Assembly (NCBI GenBank): GCA_001972305.1 | Contig: BDDD01002917.1 | Coordinates: 62,001-126,000, forward strand | DNA length: 64,000 nt | Reading direction: 5' to 3' | Source of the DNA: Cephalotus follicularis | Lineage: Eukaryota > Streptophyta > Magnoliopsida > Oxalidales > Cephalotaceae | Part shown: positions 1 through 11,303 of the stretch, one piece after another | Layout: every line of letters begins with the position of its first letter | How positions within the stretch are numbered: the first letter of the stretch is position 1 | Program-made: the position numbers and the translations under genes | Notes under the pieces: model-generated | Databases searched by the model: none | Seen by the model: only the letters and a program-made list of their open reading frames with translations | What the model was told of the DNA's origin: nothing

Positions 1-531
1 TACTGGTTTTCCTTATTGTTTCCAAAATGAAAACGTATTGTCAAATGATTACTGATTTTCCTCCCATGAGAGGCACAACTACTGTACTGAATACCAGTTC
101 CTCCAAAGAGAGGTACGATTACTGAACTGTTTAATGTTTCAAAAGAAAACAACGTTATATTCCATATCATAAACTTATGTAATATTACTACTGAATTGAT
201 TGAATTGTTTGTCTATACTTATTGTCGTTAGTCGAGTGATAGGAGACATCACTGGCTAACGGGGTGGTCCTAGGTGCCAGGAGTTAGCTAGAGCTTCCAC
301 TGCACATATCTACAATGCAGATCCTGATTGTTACCTGCCCGCTAAATGCTGGCAGAACTGACCTGACTCATCATCTTCGAAGTGTAGGGTGATAGTTAGG
401 TGGTGCACAGTTGGTGCTAGGAGTTAGCGACATGTGACACCCAAACCACTGTATTGATTGATTTTACCCTTGTAGGGTATTCCTGAATTGTATTGTCTAT
501 GGACACTTGTTATGGTTGCTTATACATATTA

Positions 532-566
<35 letters not shown>

Positions 567-987
567 ATTTCAGATAACTGACATGCATGTTACATTCATA
601 TATTCTTTATCATGCATTATTTTCCTACTTAGCCAAGTGAGGACAACGGCTAACTCCCTACAATTTCAGATTAAGTGAAGACATTCGGGAAGTGCTGCTA
701 AAGCTTTTGGAGAACTTCTATTTTTTTGCTAAGGTTTTTTTTCTTATGTTTTGTATTGAAATGAACGTTCGCACTCCGTTGTTGTGGTTACTTTCCTTAT
801 GTAAAAGGTTATTGTTGGTATTGTATAAGCACGTAGTATGGGCTGCGTGCGGATGATTTTTATGATCCAGCAATGGAATGCTTCCGCTTATTTTTGAATG
901 TTGTTTAACGATTGAATGCTGGATTATTATTATTTATATCTGATATCACCACATATGCTTGTCTTAATGGAATAACAGGGTGTGACA
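1..987 (+). repeat. 5' LTR of element A (3' portion)
   Basis: Matches 14792-15655 closely and ends in GTGTGACA directly before a PBS. It has about 125 bp (near 418-535) that the 3' LTR copy lacks at about 15210. It contains a TA microsatellite (534-563) and, at 631-669, a block (agccaagtgaggacaacggc, then a pyrimidine-rich stretch and TTTCAG) that recurs in the LTRs of E and F. Confidence 0.92.
534..563. repeat. (TA)n microsatellite in A 5' LTR
   Basis: About 15 uninterrupted TA units. The same position in the 3' LTR (about 15211-15227) is shorter and lies beside the 125-bp indel, so the repeat is unstable between the two LTRs. Confidence 0.9.
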
Positions 988-990
988 GCA

Positions 991-1002
991 TGGTATCAGA
1001 GC
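991..1002 (+). other. Primer-binding site of A (tRNA-iMet type)
   Basis: TGGTATCAGAGC, the standard plant initiator-Met primer-binding sequence, three bases after the LTR end at 987. It marks where minus-strand DNA synthesis starts. Confidence 0.92.
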
Positions 1003-1279
1003 TTATTTTCAAATAAGCTATCGCTGGGATAAGTTTCTTGGTTATTAAGTGAATTGTTTCCTAATGATTATGTCATTCCATATAGGAAACCAAATGGACC
1101 TACAAAGAGGTAGAAGGGGAAGGCGTAGAGCCGACGAAGGAGTCAATGCACCGCCAGTGCACGAACATGATCTGCAGCGAATAAAGGAGTGAATATTCCT
1201 CCAGTGCAATATCAGAGGAGTAATTTTGACCGCATGGCTGACCTCTTTGTTAGATATAGTGACCCGATAAACCATTGGA

Positions 1280-2710
1280 TGGAGTGTCATTTTATATCTG
1301 TTATTGTATGAAACAATCTTATTCCTTATATATGATGCGTGCTAAATTTGTTATGGCTATATCACTTGTGTTTTATCACTTAATTAAAGTACTTTATTAT
1401 TTACCTGCTTACACTTGTGATGCCCTGACATAAGGTTGGATGCCTAGCATGGAGGCTGTGAGATTTGTTACCTTATTCCTTATGTCAAAATTAGTTCCAA
1501 GTCATAGGTTCACTTTGTGGGCATTAGTGAACCGGATAGACTTGCGCGTATGTTGCCTGCTCATGGAATTGGAGGATGGATTCTCTCACTACCATCTTTG
1601 TTGGACACTAGGACAAAAACGGGGTGCAAGCTGGGAGCGTGTACACTGAACTGGATCCGCGTAGGAGACACTGTTCGGATAGTCGCTATTCTCGTGTCAG
1701 TAGTGACTCATATGTTGGACATATTAAGTCTTGGTGTCAAATATCGGTTATGTGGATTTTGCATTTTGTGGAAACACATATGTTTGATCTTACTTAATCA
1801 ATATTCGAAGGGTACATGAGATCACTAAAGGAGTTAGACTCTCAATGCTTCACTGGCCAGACAAAGCGTCGACGTATTTTAGAAAGATGTCGATGCTTAA
1901 CATTTTGAAAGGCGTCGATGTCTTTTAGAAAGCATCGATACTTTTAGTGCCACATTGCAAGGACGTCGATGTCTTTTGAAAAGGCGTCGACGTCTTTGAG
2001 CAGAACGTGCAACCTGTGCACAAGCTCACTTCATGGGCACGTTTTCTCTCACATCCTTAGCCGGTTTCTATTGATTTTACACGTTCTAGAAACGTGGGGA
2101 TCATGGCTTCGGACTCCTAGGGAGTGAGGACCATGATCTAAGGTTAGTGGTAGATTGGGAGAGAAAAAGCGAGGGCTAGATATAGGCATTGTCTGCAGAA
2201 AAGAGGGTGTGGAAAAAGTTTGAGTTTTGCTGGGCAAAGAGAGCTCGAATTCTACTCTACTGTGTGTGCTCACTTCATCTCATATACACCAAGAAAGAGC
2301 TTATCTAGGGTGGATTGATTATTGACTTCATTGGTCAAATTCAATACACCTTTTCTAAGCTAAGTGGGAGTGAGAGAGTTCATGCACTCAATAATTGCTG
2401 GTTGGATTGCTTGCTATTCCTGAGACTTGGAGAACATGAAAGGGGAATCTACTCAAGCTTGTAGCGGCAAAGAAAGAAGGAGCCATCACTCGCTTGTATA
2501 ATTCTTGGTCCTTCTTCCTTTTGCCATGCTTGTGTGTCACCATTTTTTGTAACGGTGACACCAATTCAATACGGTAGATGTTGTGGTGATCCATGTGGTC
2601 TGTGGACGTGCCATAATGGATTGGTTTTGTTTTATTGGGTGTTCTTCCGCTGCCGTGATTGTATGTTTTGTTTTATTCTACACCCTTTACACCTTTGTCC
2701 ATTTATGGCA
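1280..2710. mobile_element. Solo LTR inserted in A gag (1431 bp)
   Basis: Starts TGGAGTGTCATT and ends TTATGGCA, flanked by a perfect 5-bp duplication TTGGA (1275-1279 and 2711-2715). It has no PBS, PPT or coding domain, which fits an LTR left by recombination between the two LTRs of a former element. Gag sequence homologous to F resumes to its right. It contains an array of TCGA-centred motifs at about 1867-2003 similar to those in the D LTRs. The family is not recognised; orientation is not determined. Confidence 0.72.
1867..2003. repeat. Array of GTCGA(T/C)GTCTTT-like motifs in the solo LTR
   Basis: Five or six diverged copies (for example gcgtcgacgtattttaga, ggcgtcgatgtcttttag, gacgtcgatgtcttttga, ggcgtcgacgtctttgag) spaced about 20-35 bp apart. 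The same kind of motif fills part of the D LTRs. Confidence 0.75.
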
Positions 2711-3700
2711 TTGGATTCGGTTCATACGTTTCCAACACTCTTCCAGCAGCAGATGCAAGCTAATGCGGCGAACATGGAACAGATATGGCAGATGTACGAG
2801 GCTAACCAAGCCTATCAGCAGGCTCCTGAAGCTTGTCATACCGGTGGGTTTGGCCAAGATTTGGAGCGGTTCATGAGACAGAATCCTCCGATATTCAATG
2901 GTGAGCTGAATGCTATTGTGGCCGAGCAGGGGATTAGAGACCTAGAGAAAATATTTGCTGCCTTGGAGTGTACTGATGAGAAGAAACTCAACTTTGTTGT
3001 ATACCACTTATGGGGCGAGGCTACCTATTGGTGGGAAAGGATTGAAGCAAAGTGGGAATCTCGTAGACTTGACAGGACTTGGGACAGATTTCAGTCTGAG
3101 TTCCTTGCAACTTACGTACCACAGATAGAACGTGACTGGAGGGAGACTGAGTTGATGGAGTTACATCAAGGGGATATGATGGTAGCTCAGTACCATACTA
3201 GATTTGTGGAGCTGGCAAGACATACACCTTATCTTCTGGAGGGTGAATCGCGAATGATCCGAAGGTTTCTAAAAGGCCTTTGACCTGACATCAGATCTAA
3301 ACTGTTAATGTTGCAACTAACTTCTTTTGTAGATATTGTTGAGAGGGCAATGATTATGGAGGCCGACGCTAATGAAAGGAGAGCGAAGCGATCTCGTATC
3401 AATCAATCGAGGGTCGCACAGTCGCAGGGGCAGGGGAGTAATAATCCTGCTAAGTCGATAAGGTCTGACAACAAAGGTCAAGGAGGTTCTCGACGCAGGA
3501 ATTCAGGATCAAGAACTCCAAACCGAAGCGGTCAACAGAACTATGATAAGACTGAGAGCTGGAAAAAGATGGGGAAATGCTTGAGGTGTGGTTCACAAGG
3601 ACATATGCTGAGTGGTTGCCCAATAATGAGGGATCATGCACGCGGCCAACAGGGAAGTGCTGATGCTAGTGGTAGTGCTGCGGCTGCTCAACCCCAGAAG

Positions 3701-5275
3701 GATACCGGAAAAGGAATTGTGAAAGGTAGGGTCTACACCTTATCTAGAGATGATGTGCCAGAATCTACTACTGTTGTGGGAGGTACCATTTTCATATCTG
3801 GCATACTAGTTCATGTACTGATTGATCCTAGTGCGACACATTCATTCATTGCATCTGAATTTGCTTGCAACTTGCATGGTGTGACTTCTAGATTACCTTA
3901 TGTATTGGAGGTGAGTACTCCATCTGGTACTTGTCTTATGTCTGACACTATAATGAAAGATTGTGAAATCACGGTAGCTGGGATTCAGTTATCTGCTGAC
4001 TTTATAGTATTACCTATCTGGGATTTTGATGTGATCTTTGGGATGGACTGGTTGTATGCTCATCATGCTTGTGTTGATTGTTATAACAAGATGATGACCT
4101 TTTACCTTCAAGATGGGACTGAGTGCAAGTTTATCGGAGAGAAGAATGTTTCTGCTCTGATCATTTCGTGTACTTGAGCACAGAAGTATCTCAAGCAAGG
4201 ATGTGAAGGCTATTTGGCGTATGTGATTGATCATACGAAAGGTACGCCTAGTATTGAACAAGTTCCTGTTGTATGTGAATTTTCTGAAGTATTTTTGGAT
4301 GATCTCACTTCGTTGCCACTAGAGAGAGATATAGAGTTCAGCATTGAACTATTGCCTGGGACTGCTCCTATATCAAAAGCTCCGTACCGAATGGCCCTTG
4401 CTGAACTGAAGGAGTTGAAGACTCAATTGCAAGATTATCTTGATAAGGGCTTCATCAGACCGAGTATGTCACCGTGGGGAGCACCGGTCCTGTTTGTGAA
4501 AAAGAAGGATGGATCAATACGACTATGCATCGATTACAGGCTGCTGAATCAGGCAACTGTGAAGAACAAGTATCCTCTGCAACATATTGAGGAATTGTTT
4601 GACCTGTTGCAAGGCTCTACTGTATTCTCCAAACTTGACCTAAGAACAGGTTATCACCAGTTGAGGATCCAAGAAGGTGATGTGTAGAAGACCGCATTTC
4701 AAACTAGATATGGGCATTACGAATTTCTGATACTGCCATTTGGTTTGACAGATGCTCCTACAACCTTTATGTGCTTGATGAACAGAGTGTTCCAGCCCTA
4801 TCTTGACCAATTTGTCGTTATATTCTTAGACGACATCCTGATTTATTCGAGGAGCATTGAGGAACACATGCAGCATTTGAGGATTGTATTGCAGACACTA
4901 CGGAAGGAACAGTTATTCGCCAAATTCAGCAAGTGCGAGTTTTGGCTAGATCATGTGACTTTCTTAGGTCACATTGTGTCAAGTGAAGGATTGTTGGTGG
5001 ATCCTTCGAAGATAGAGAGCATTGTTGACTAGCCCCAACCGAGGAGCGTTACTGAGGTTCGTAGCTTCTTGGGATTGGCTGACTACTACTGAAGGTTCAT
5101 CAAAGGGTTTTTGAATCTTGCTACACCATTGACACAGTTGACTCAGAAGAAGTCAAGATTTGTGTGGGATGATTCTTGTGAGGCAGGTTTCGAATAATTG
5201 AAGAGTAGGTTGATTTCGGCTCCAGTATTGGCATTGCCGGAGGGTAATGAGGGTTTTACTGTCTATACTGATGCT
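3701..5275 (+). pseudogene. pol: Element A protease and reverse transcriptase (5' part of pol), broken by stops and by element B
   Basis: Polyprotein segment that would mature the particle and copy RNA to DNA. PR-like region about 3727-4177; the active-site region reads IDPSATHS where F has MDSGASHS, so the catalytic DSG is degraded. RT about 4214-5275: [16 protein letters not shown] at about 4470, CIDYRLLNQ at about 4527, and catalytic FLDDI at about 4822. The frame is the same as gag, with stops at 4175 (TGA), 4685 (TAG) and 5030 (TAG) and more at about 5090 and 5196. The frame then meets B at 5276; taking out B plus one TSD restores the frame into RH at 11304. Confidence 0.9.
5271..5275. 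repeat. Left target-site duplication of B (ATGCT)
   Basis: ATGCT immediately before the B 5' LTR, repeated at 11299-11303 after its 3' LTR. Confidence 0.95.
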
Positions 5276-6211
5276 TGATAAGCATAAAAATGTGTGGTTT
5301 TAATAATTTATTTATTATATTTTTATGTTTGGAATAGACTATTGTGGTGGTGTTTATGTGATTTTCAGGTATTATGATTATTATTGCGGAGTAAGAGAAA
5401 ATGGACCTAAAACGCTATTTTTCGAGTTAAAGTGGTTTGACATCAAAGATCGGTTAAATAGTGCACCCACTTAAGCGAGAGAAGTCAAAATTTAAGGCCC
5501 ATAAGATATGGAATATTGGGCTCATTTTGTTCATAAAATTATTTGGAGCATTTTTAATTCTTGGGCCGATTCATTCTGAAGTCCCGATGAAGAGATATTG
5601 CAAAAAAACAAATGTTGAAACACGTGAAGCCCACTGCTTATATATGATGACATCACACTTGCACATATCAAATTTTCCACGCCTGAATTGAAGATTGCAA
5701 TGCCCAGCAGCCCATGTGAACATAAAGGTCCAACCATGCATGAATACATGAAAGCCCATCAAAGCCATGCAATCCAAAACGCCAGAGTCCATCATGCGCA
5801 TGAAGTCTTCAGCCTGCCGCAAAGCATACATCTCCAACCAATCAACGCGCTGTCGAGCCCATACACGCCAACATGAAAGCATCAGTCTTCAGCCCAACAT
5901 TCAATTCAACGCCACAAGAGTCCATGATGCGTGCAACCAATCAACGTTCAGCCCATGCATACATTAGGTTAGTCGGATTGTTTAGTTTTTCATTAAATTG
6001 GTTTAATTCAAAACCAATCCTCTTTTCAATTCATTTTATTTGCATTGTTAACTTAGATTAAATTAATTTCGTATTTATTATTTTTGTTTAGTTGCATCCT
6101 AAGTTTATTTTTATAGCATCTCCTTTCAGCTCTTCGTGGGAACGATCCCTACTTCCACTTGCTAAATTGTTAAATTAGGGTAATTTTGATTCGGCCTAAC
6201 GACACCCATCA
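5276..6211 (+). repeat. 5' LTR of B (936 bp, internally deleted)
   Basis: TGATAAGC...CCATCA. It matches 9662-10361 and then jumps to 11064-11298: a 702-bp block present in the 3' LTR is missing. GG is shared at both breakpoints, which suggests a microhomology deletion. The missing block holds the best TATA-like sequence. Confidence 0.93.
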
Positions 6212-6217
6212 AAATTT

Positions 6218-6235
6218 TGGCGTCGTTGCCGGGGA
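6218..6235 (+). other. PBS of B (tRNA-Asp type)
   Basis: TGGCGTCGTTGCCGGGGA, one base different from the tRNA-Asp complement TGGCGCCGTTGCCGGGGA seen in D; six bases after the LTR end. Spacing and sequence are typical of Athila elements. Confidence 0.9.
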
Positions 6236-6417
6236 GCGAAATGAGTGTCATAAAAATAGATTAGGGAGCATAGTTATTCAAAAAAAAAAACTTAGGAAAT
6301 TTTCTTCTTTTTAGTTTAGTTAGATGCATACTGGCTCGCCGATCGTTGGATTCTGAAATACTTACTTGCGACCTAGAGATTGAAAGAACTTTAGCTGGAA
6401 TTAGAGCGAATAACAGA

Positions 6418-8575
6418 ATGGGTGAAAATTATGATGCACCCCAAAGATGACCCTTAATCAAACATTTTACCCCACGTGCATATACCACCACTTCATGTAT
6501 TAGTGTGCCTGTTGTCCAAGCAGCTCAGTATGAGATCAAGTCCAGTATTATTCAGATGTTACCATCCTTTTATGGACTTGCCAATGAGGAACCGTACAAG
6601 CATTTAGATGAATTCATTGAGATTTGCTCTACGTTTAAAATTCAGAACTTGTCGGAGGATGCCCTTAAGCTAATTTTATTTCCATTCTCATTGAAAGATA
6701 GAGCTAAACAATGGTTACATTCCTTAGACTCCGTAATCATCACCACATGGGCACAATTACAACAAGAGTTCCACAAGAAATATTTTCCCATAGGTCGAAC
6801 CAGCCAAATAAGACGAGCTCTCACCAGCTTTTCGCAACAAGATGGTGAGCGGTTTCATGAGTCATGGGAAAGATTAAAGGTCCTCATTCAAAAATGTCCC
6901 CAACATGCCATTCCTAAATGGCAGTTAGTCTAATGCTTCTATGATGGACTGACTGCACAAAATAGACAGATGGTGGATGCATCTTGCGGAGGTACATTCA
7001 TGCATAAAAGTGAAGACGAAGCTTGGAAATTGTTTGACGCCCTTAGCGAGAACTCTTTACACCATTTATCATCCAGAATAGAGGCTTTCGCGATGGAGAT
7101 TCAAAAGAAAGGAGGCATATACGAGGTGAGCCAATTTGAGACTATCAAAGCCAATGTGGATATCCTATCCCAGAAATTAGATAAAGTGCTTACTATAGGG
7201 ATGCTTCCTACGCAATCTACTAAGACTTCTACTGCACACGAGGCTTGCGCTTTATGTGCTAATCCGACACATTATATGAGTGATTGCCCGCTTGCTGTGC
7301 AATATCCAGAACTTATTCAAGAATAAGCACAAGAAATACAAGGATTCCAACGACCGAGAAATGATCCATATTCCAACACGTATAACCCGGGATGGAGGAA
7401 TCACCCAAATTTTTCATGGAAGCAGCCCAATACTAGCCAAATTCCCTCGTATAGGCAAGATAATTCCTTTCCTTATCAGAATGCCTATAGGGATGTGCAA
7501 CAATCGAAATTTTCACCTCAAATGCCCTCGTCAAATGAAGATAAATTGGATAAGGTACTATTTACATTAAATGGGATCAACAAGAACAACCAGAAATATG
7601 ATCAGATCATTCACTCCCATACCCAATCCATCTCCAAATTGGAAACGCAAATAGGACAGCTAGCCGATATGATGAGGAAGAGAGAAGAAGGACACCTGCC
7701 CGGTCAAGTAGTAGGCAATCCGAGAAATCAGGCTGGATAGTGTTCCTACGTAGAACAAGCCCAAGCAACTGCTACCTTGAGAAGTGGTCGAGTAATCGGA
7801 GGAAAGCAAGAAACTATTTCAAATCCTGATCCGATTCATGAAAAGAATCTTGAAGAGAGTGTGTCCTCCGAGAGTGGTGAGAAAGAGACCATTGGCCAAT
7901 CTAAAATGGAAGTCACTAAAGCATCCATGTCTAAAGAAAGTGAACAAAAGGGGCATGAAAAAGACATTACCTTTGACACACCTAAAGCACCTTTCCCCAA
8001 GTGTTTGCGATCTTCGTCTTCAGTTCCTCCCTTTGGTAAAAAGTTAGCAAGAATGGACGAGATGATGGAACTGTTCAAACAAGTCCAAATCAACCTTCCT
8101 ATCTTAGATGCGATACGACAAGTTCCAGCTTATGCCAAGTTCTAAAAGGACTTATGCACCACAAAGCGTAAGCTGAAAACGTACATTCCAAAAACGGTCC
8201 ATCTCACAGAGCAGGTGAGCGCAGTGCTTTCTAACAAGTTGCCACCTAAACTTAAATATCCTGGAGCTCCTCTGATATCATGCAAGATTGGAAATTTACT
8301 CATAGATAGAGCACTCTTGGATTTAGGGGCCAGCGTTAACATCCTCCCTAGCTCAGTTTATGATCATTTCAGATTTGGAGAATTGAAACCCGTTGAGGTA
8401 ATCCTTCAACTTGCTGATAGATCTTTGAAAATTCTGAAGGGATTCATTGAGGACGTGCTAGTGAAAGTAGATGAGCTTTATTTTCCAGTGGATTTTCTTG
8501 TGCTTGATATGGAAACACATGCGAATGGGAAGCCACAATCAATTATCTTAGGTCATCCTTTCTTAGCAACATCAA
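6418..8575 (+). pseudogene. gag: Element B gag-protease, broken
   Basis: One frame from a likely ATG at 6418, with in-frame stops at 6448, 6931, 7324, 7738 and 8143. Capsid-like region about 6530-7150 (FYGLANEEPYKHLDEF, FSLKDRAKQWL) is homologous to D gag. A CCHC knuckle (CALCANPTHYMSDC) lies at 7246-7287. A charged linker follows and then an Athila-type PR (about 8230-8575) with LLDLGASVNILPSS at about 8313-8354 and LADRSLK at about 8410. PR homology ends at HPFLATSN (about 8575), where the inverted segment begins. Non-functional. Confidence 0.9.
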
Positions 8576-9170
8576 ATGAATGGTTTATGCCAAGATGTGG
8601 GCAATGGACCCTCTGATTCTAATGGTTGCGGACCTAACACCTCAAATAAATCTCTTTTTTTAATCTTCTCAAATTCCCTCATACACTCACTAATGATTTC
8701 ATCAAATTTGCGTTCCCTATCCGAGATGGATTCAATAACCCCATTATCTAACCGCTTCAAAAATTCCTGTTGAATTGCTTCCTCATCCTCTATTTCTTTC
8801 AAGCATTCACTTAAGATGCTATCAAACTCTATGTCAAAGGAAGTTTGGTCAGGCGTGGCAATTTTGTGAGTGTAATGGGATAGATGATCCCATTCGCTAT
8901 CTGATGTTGGCTCATTGAGCTTATTTTCTAGCCATGCTAACTCTGCTTCATTTTCCAACCAAAGTGTGTCAATCCTATAAGGAGTCGAGTGTATCAAAGG
9001 AGAATCCAACAGGGCATTAATCTCAACAGTGTCTGAATCTGCCTCACAATCATCGTCAACAAAACTCCGAGGATATGTCCTATCTATACTATCTATGGAA
9101 AAACAAGCCTCCTCACCTTGAGGTCCTAGGGTTGCATTGAAAATGTGTGTAAGTGCTAAAGTTCTTTGTC
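8576..9170 (-). pseudogene. Inverted pol fragment (PR-RT linker) inside B
   Basis: The only long frame here reads on the minus strand (from about 9150 down to 8576, passing an ATG at 9009). Its last part (RKFDEIISECMREFEK...LFEVLGPQPLESEGPL) matches the D plus-strand sequence just after the protease (FNDCMRDLEDVDGG...FVEAFSMQPL, about 26023-26103). It is therefore the region that should follow PR, flipped in place. Its minus-strand upstream end begins FNATLGPQGEE, similar to where D PR passes into the linker. This is an internal inversion, not a separate antisense gene. Confidence 0.82.
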
Positions 9171-9250
9171 CGACTCCGAACTAGGATTTTATGTTGCTAA
9201 GAATGCATATTTTGATTGGTTTATATATTTTGGAATAATTAATAATATAT

Positions 9251-9310
<60 letters not shown>

Positions 9311-9661
9311 GAAAGCTCCTTAATTGAGATGTGTTTTGATGAACTGAAACGAGATAATAAAATTCAAGTATGGGGGTAATCTATGAATTTTTAAGTAGAG
9401 ATACATTTAACCTATTGTCAAAGTTTTGATGAACTGAATTTTGTGTGTTTGTTTATTGGAAAACACTCACGAGACTAAAACTCGTCCACTAGGGCCACCT
9501 AGGGGTTTAAAGGCTTGTTGCATCCGCTAAATGCAATCGTGATTCCTACGAAAGTGAGTTAGTTTTTTTGTTTGTGTTTGCTGTTTATGTTTTCGTTTTC
9601 GTTTTCTTAGCTTTCCATTTTGTTTGCTTAAGGACAAGCAAAGTGCAGGTATGAGGGTATT
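9171..9661 (+). other. Non-coding 3' region of B with TA repeat and two polypurine tracts
   Basis: RT-RH-INT is missing. The region has a (TA)n stretch (about 9244-9310), an internal PPT-like aagtatgggggt (9366-9377) and the PPT before the 3' LTR (ggtatgagggtatt, 9648-9661). D has the same two-PPT arrangement (28284-28296 and 28590-28605), so the duplication is older than either insertion. No gene seen. Confidence 0.8.
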
Positions 9662-10363
9662 TGATAAGCATAAAAATGTGTGATTTTAATAATTTATTTA
9701 TTATATTTTTATGCTTGGAATAGACTACTGTGGTGGTGTTTATGTGGTTTTTAGGTATTATGATTATTATTGCGGAATAAGAGAAAATGGAGCTAAAATG
9801 CTATTTTTTGAGTTAAAGTAGTTTGAAATCAAAGATCGGTTAAATAGTGCACCCACTTAAGCGAGAAAGGTCAAAATTTAAGGCTCATAAGATATGGAAT
9901 ATTGGGATCATTTTGTTCATAAAATTATTTGGAGCATTTTTAGTTCTTGGGCCGATTCATTCTGAAGTTCCGATGAAGAGATATTGAAAGAAAAAAAATA
10001 TTGAAACACATGGAGCCCACTGCTTATATATGATGACATCACACTTGCACATATCAAATTTTCCACGCCTGAATTGAAGATTGCAACGCCCAGCAGCCCA
10101 TGTGCACATAAACATCCAACCATGCATGCATACATGAAAGCCCATCAAAGCCATGCAATCCAAAACGCCATAGTCCATCATGCGCACGAAGTCTTCAGCC
10201 TGCCGCAAAGCATACACCTCCAACCAATCAATGCGCTGCCGAGCCCATACACGCCAACATGAAAGCATCAGTCTTCAGCCCAACATTCAATCAACGCCAC
10301 AAGAGTCCATGATGCGTGCAACCAATCAACGTTCAGCCCATGCATACATTAGGTTAGTCGGCT

Positions 10364-10379
10364 ATATATATATATATAT
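10364..10379 (+). promoter_or_regulatory. Candidate TATA box of the B LTR (present only in 3' LTR)
   Basis: (TA)8 tract followed by GC-richer leader-like sequence, in the middle of the LTR as expected of a U3/R border. Inferred from position and composition only. Confidence 0.4.
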
Positions 10380-10750
10380 CAAGACGCACGTAACAAAAAG
10401 GAGAGGAGAAGCAGTAGTGGCTTCGGCCGAAGGAGGGCAGAAAATAAGAAAAATGTAGAGAAACGCAGCACGGCATGGAGAGGGAGAATTCTATCAAGAT
10501 TATCGTTGCTTCTATCGTCATATCCGGCTAAGTATTTTTAATCCCTAGATGTAGACGAACCCATGTTAAATATATATTTTAGTTTTGGTTTCAAGTTTAA
10601 TTGCATGTTTATGAGACACTTTTTCTTGTTAATGTAGTGACAACATTGATGAGAAGAATTTTTAATATATAAAATCTATTTTGATGATTTATTGTTAGTA
10701 GCTTTATTTCATCTATATCATGCAATATCTTTCTATGTGATTGAACCAAT

Positions 10751-10912
10751 GACAGCCTTTAACCAATCAACCTTTTGAGAGTATCAAAGTGTGACAGGAT
10801 AGGTTGTACCTAGGCTAAATCACTAGTTTGCTGGGTTAATCAAAGACACCCTTTAACCAATCAACCTTTTGAGAGTATCAAGGTTTGACAGGATGGGTTG
10901 TACCTAGGTTAA
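10751..10912. repeat. Imperfect tandem duplication in B 3' LTR
   Basis: Two copies of about 67 bp (cctttaaccaatcaacc ... ggttgtacctagg), separated by about 27 bp and differing at several bases. Confidence 0.88.
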
Positions 10913-11298
10913 TTTGGTAAATTTCTGCGCTAAACTGAAAATTGTGCCATGAAATTGAATATATACATATACATGTGGGGATTCTCACATCTACGGGATT
11001 GCTGTTTCATATTACTTTTCTTATTTATTTATTTTGTTATTTTACGTTAGATATTTAATTTGGATTGTTTAGTTTTTCATTAAATTGGTTTAATTCAAAA
11101 CCAATCCTCTTTTCAATTCATTTTATTTGCATTGTTAACTTAGATTAAATTAATTTCGCATTTGTTATTTTTGTTTAGTTGCATCCTAAGTTTATTTTTA
11201 TAGCATCTCTTTTTAGCTCTTCGTGGGAACGATCCCTACTTCAACTTGCTAAATTGTTAGAATGGGGTAATTTTGATTCGGCCTAACGACACCCATCA

Positions 11299-11303
11299 AT
11301 GCT
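11299..11303. repeat. Right target-site duplication of B (ATGCT)
   Basis: Copy of 5271-5275; A RNase H coding resumes at once. Confidence 0.95.

Larger units (their letters stand above)
1094..3700 (+). pseudogene. gag: Element A gag (capsid/nucleocapsid), broken
   Basis: Gag forms the virus-like particle and packages the RNA. A likely start is ATG 1094, followed by an Arg-rich N-terminus (about 1094-1190) resembling that of F gag (39009). A TGA at 1190-1192 and a frame change follow, and then the solo LTR (1280-2710). Capsid coding resumes after it (RFMRQNPP at about 2868; GEATYWWE at about 3014). TGA at 3281-3283 replaces the Arg present in the F homologue, a CGA-to-TGA change. A CCHC zinc knuckle (CLRCGSQGHMLSGC) lies at about 3580-3622. 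Downstream PR-RT continues in the same frame. Cannot make an intact product. Confidence 0.88.
5276..11298 (+). mobile_element. Element B: deleted, internally inverted Athila-like LTR retrotransposon
   Basis: Flanked by the perfect TSD ATGCT inside the RH region of A. It has two LTRs (936 and 1637 bp), a tRNA-Asp-type PBS, an Athila-like gag-PR, an inverted fragment of the PR-RT linker and duplicated polypurine tracts. RT, RH and INT are absent (total 6023 bp). It cannot have moved on its own in this form. Either it used enzymes from a relative, or the losses came after insertion. LTR starts (TGATAAGCAT...) and the PPT resemble those of D. Confidence 0.93.
9662..11298 (+). repeat. 3' LTR of B (1637 bp)
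   Basis: TGATAAGC...CCATCA, followed by the TSD. It retains the 702-bp segment (10362-11063) lost from the 5' LTR, including a TATA-like run (10364-10379) and a 67-bp tandem duplication (10751-10817 and 10845-10912). Confidence 0.93.

Noticed and set aside
1273-2716. hAT-type insertion with an 8-bp TSD CATTGGAT
   Set aside because: The 8-bp repeat exists, but no terminal inverted repeats of hAT type are seen. Reading the ends as TG...CA with a 5-bp TSD TTGGA fits an LTR exactly.
5571-5882. 103-codon minus-strand frames of equal length in both B LTRs (also 9957-10268)
   Set aside because: Conserved because the LTRs are copies; no start context, domain or codon bias to support a gene.
8572-9009. 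Independent antisense gene in B
   Set aside because: Its sequence matches the PR-RT linker of D in sense, so it is an inverted fragment of pol.
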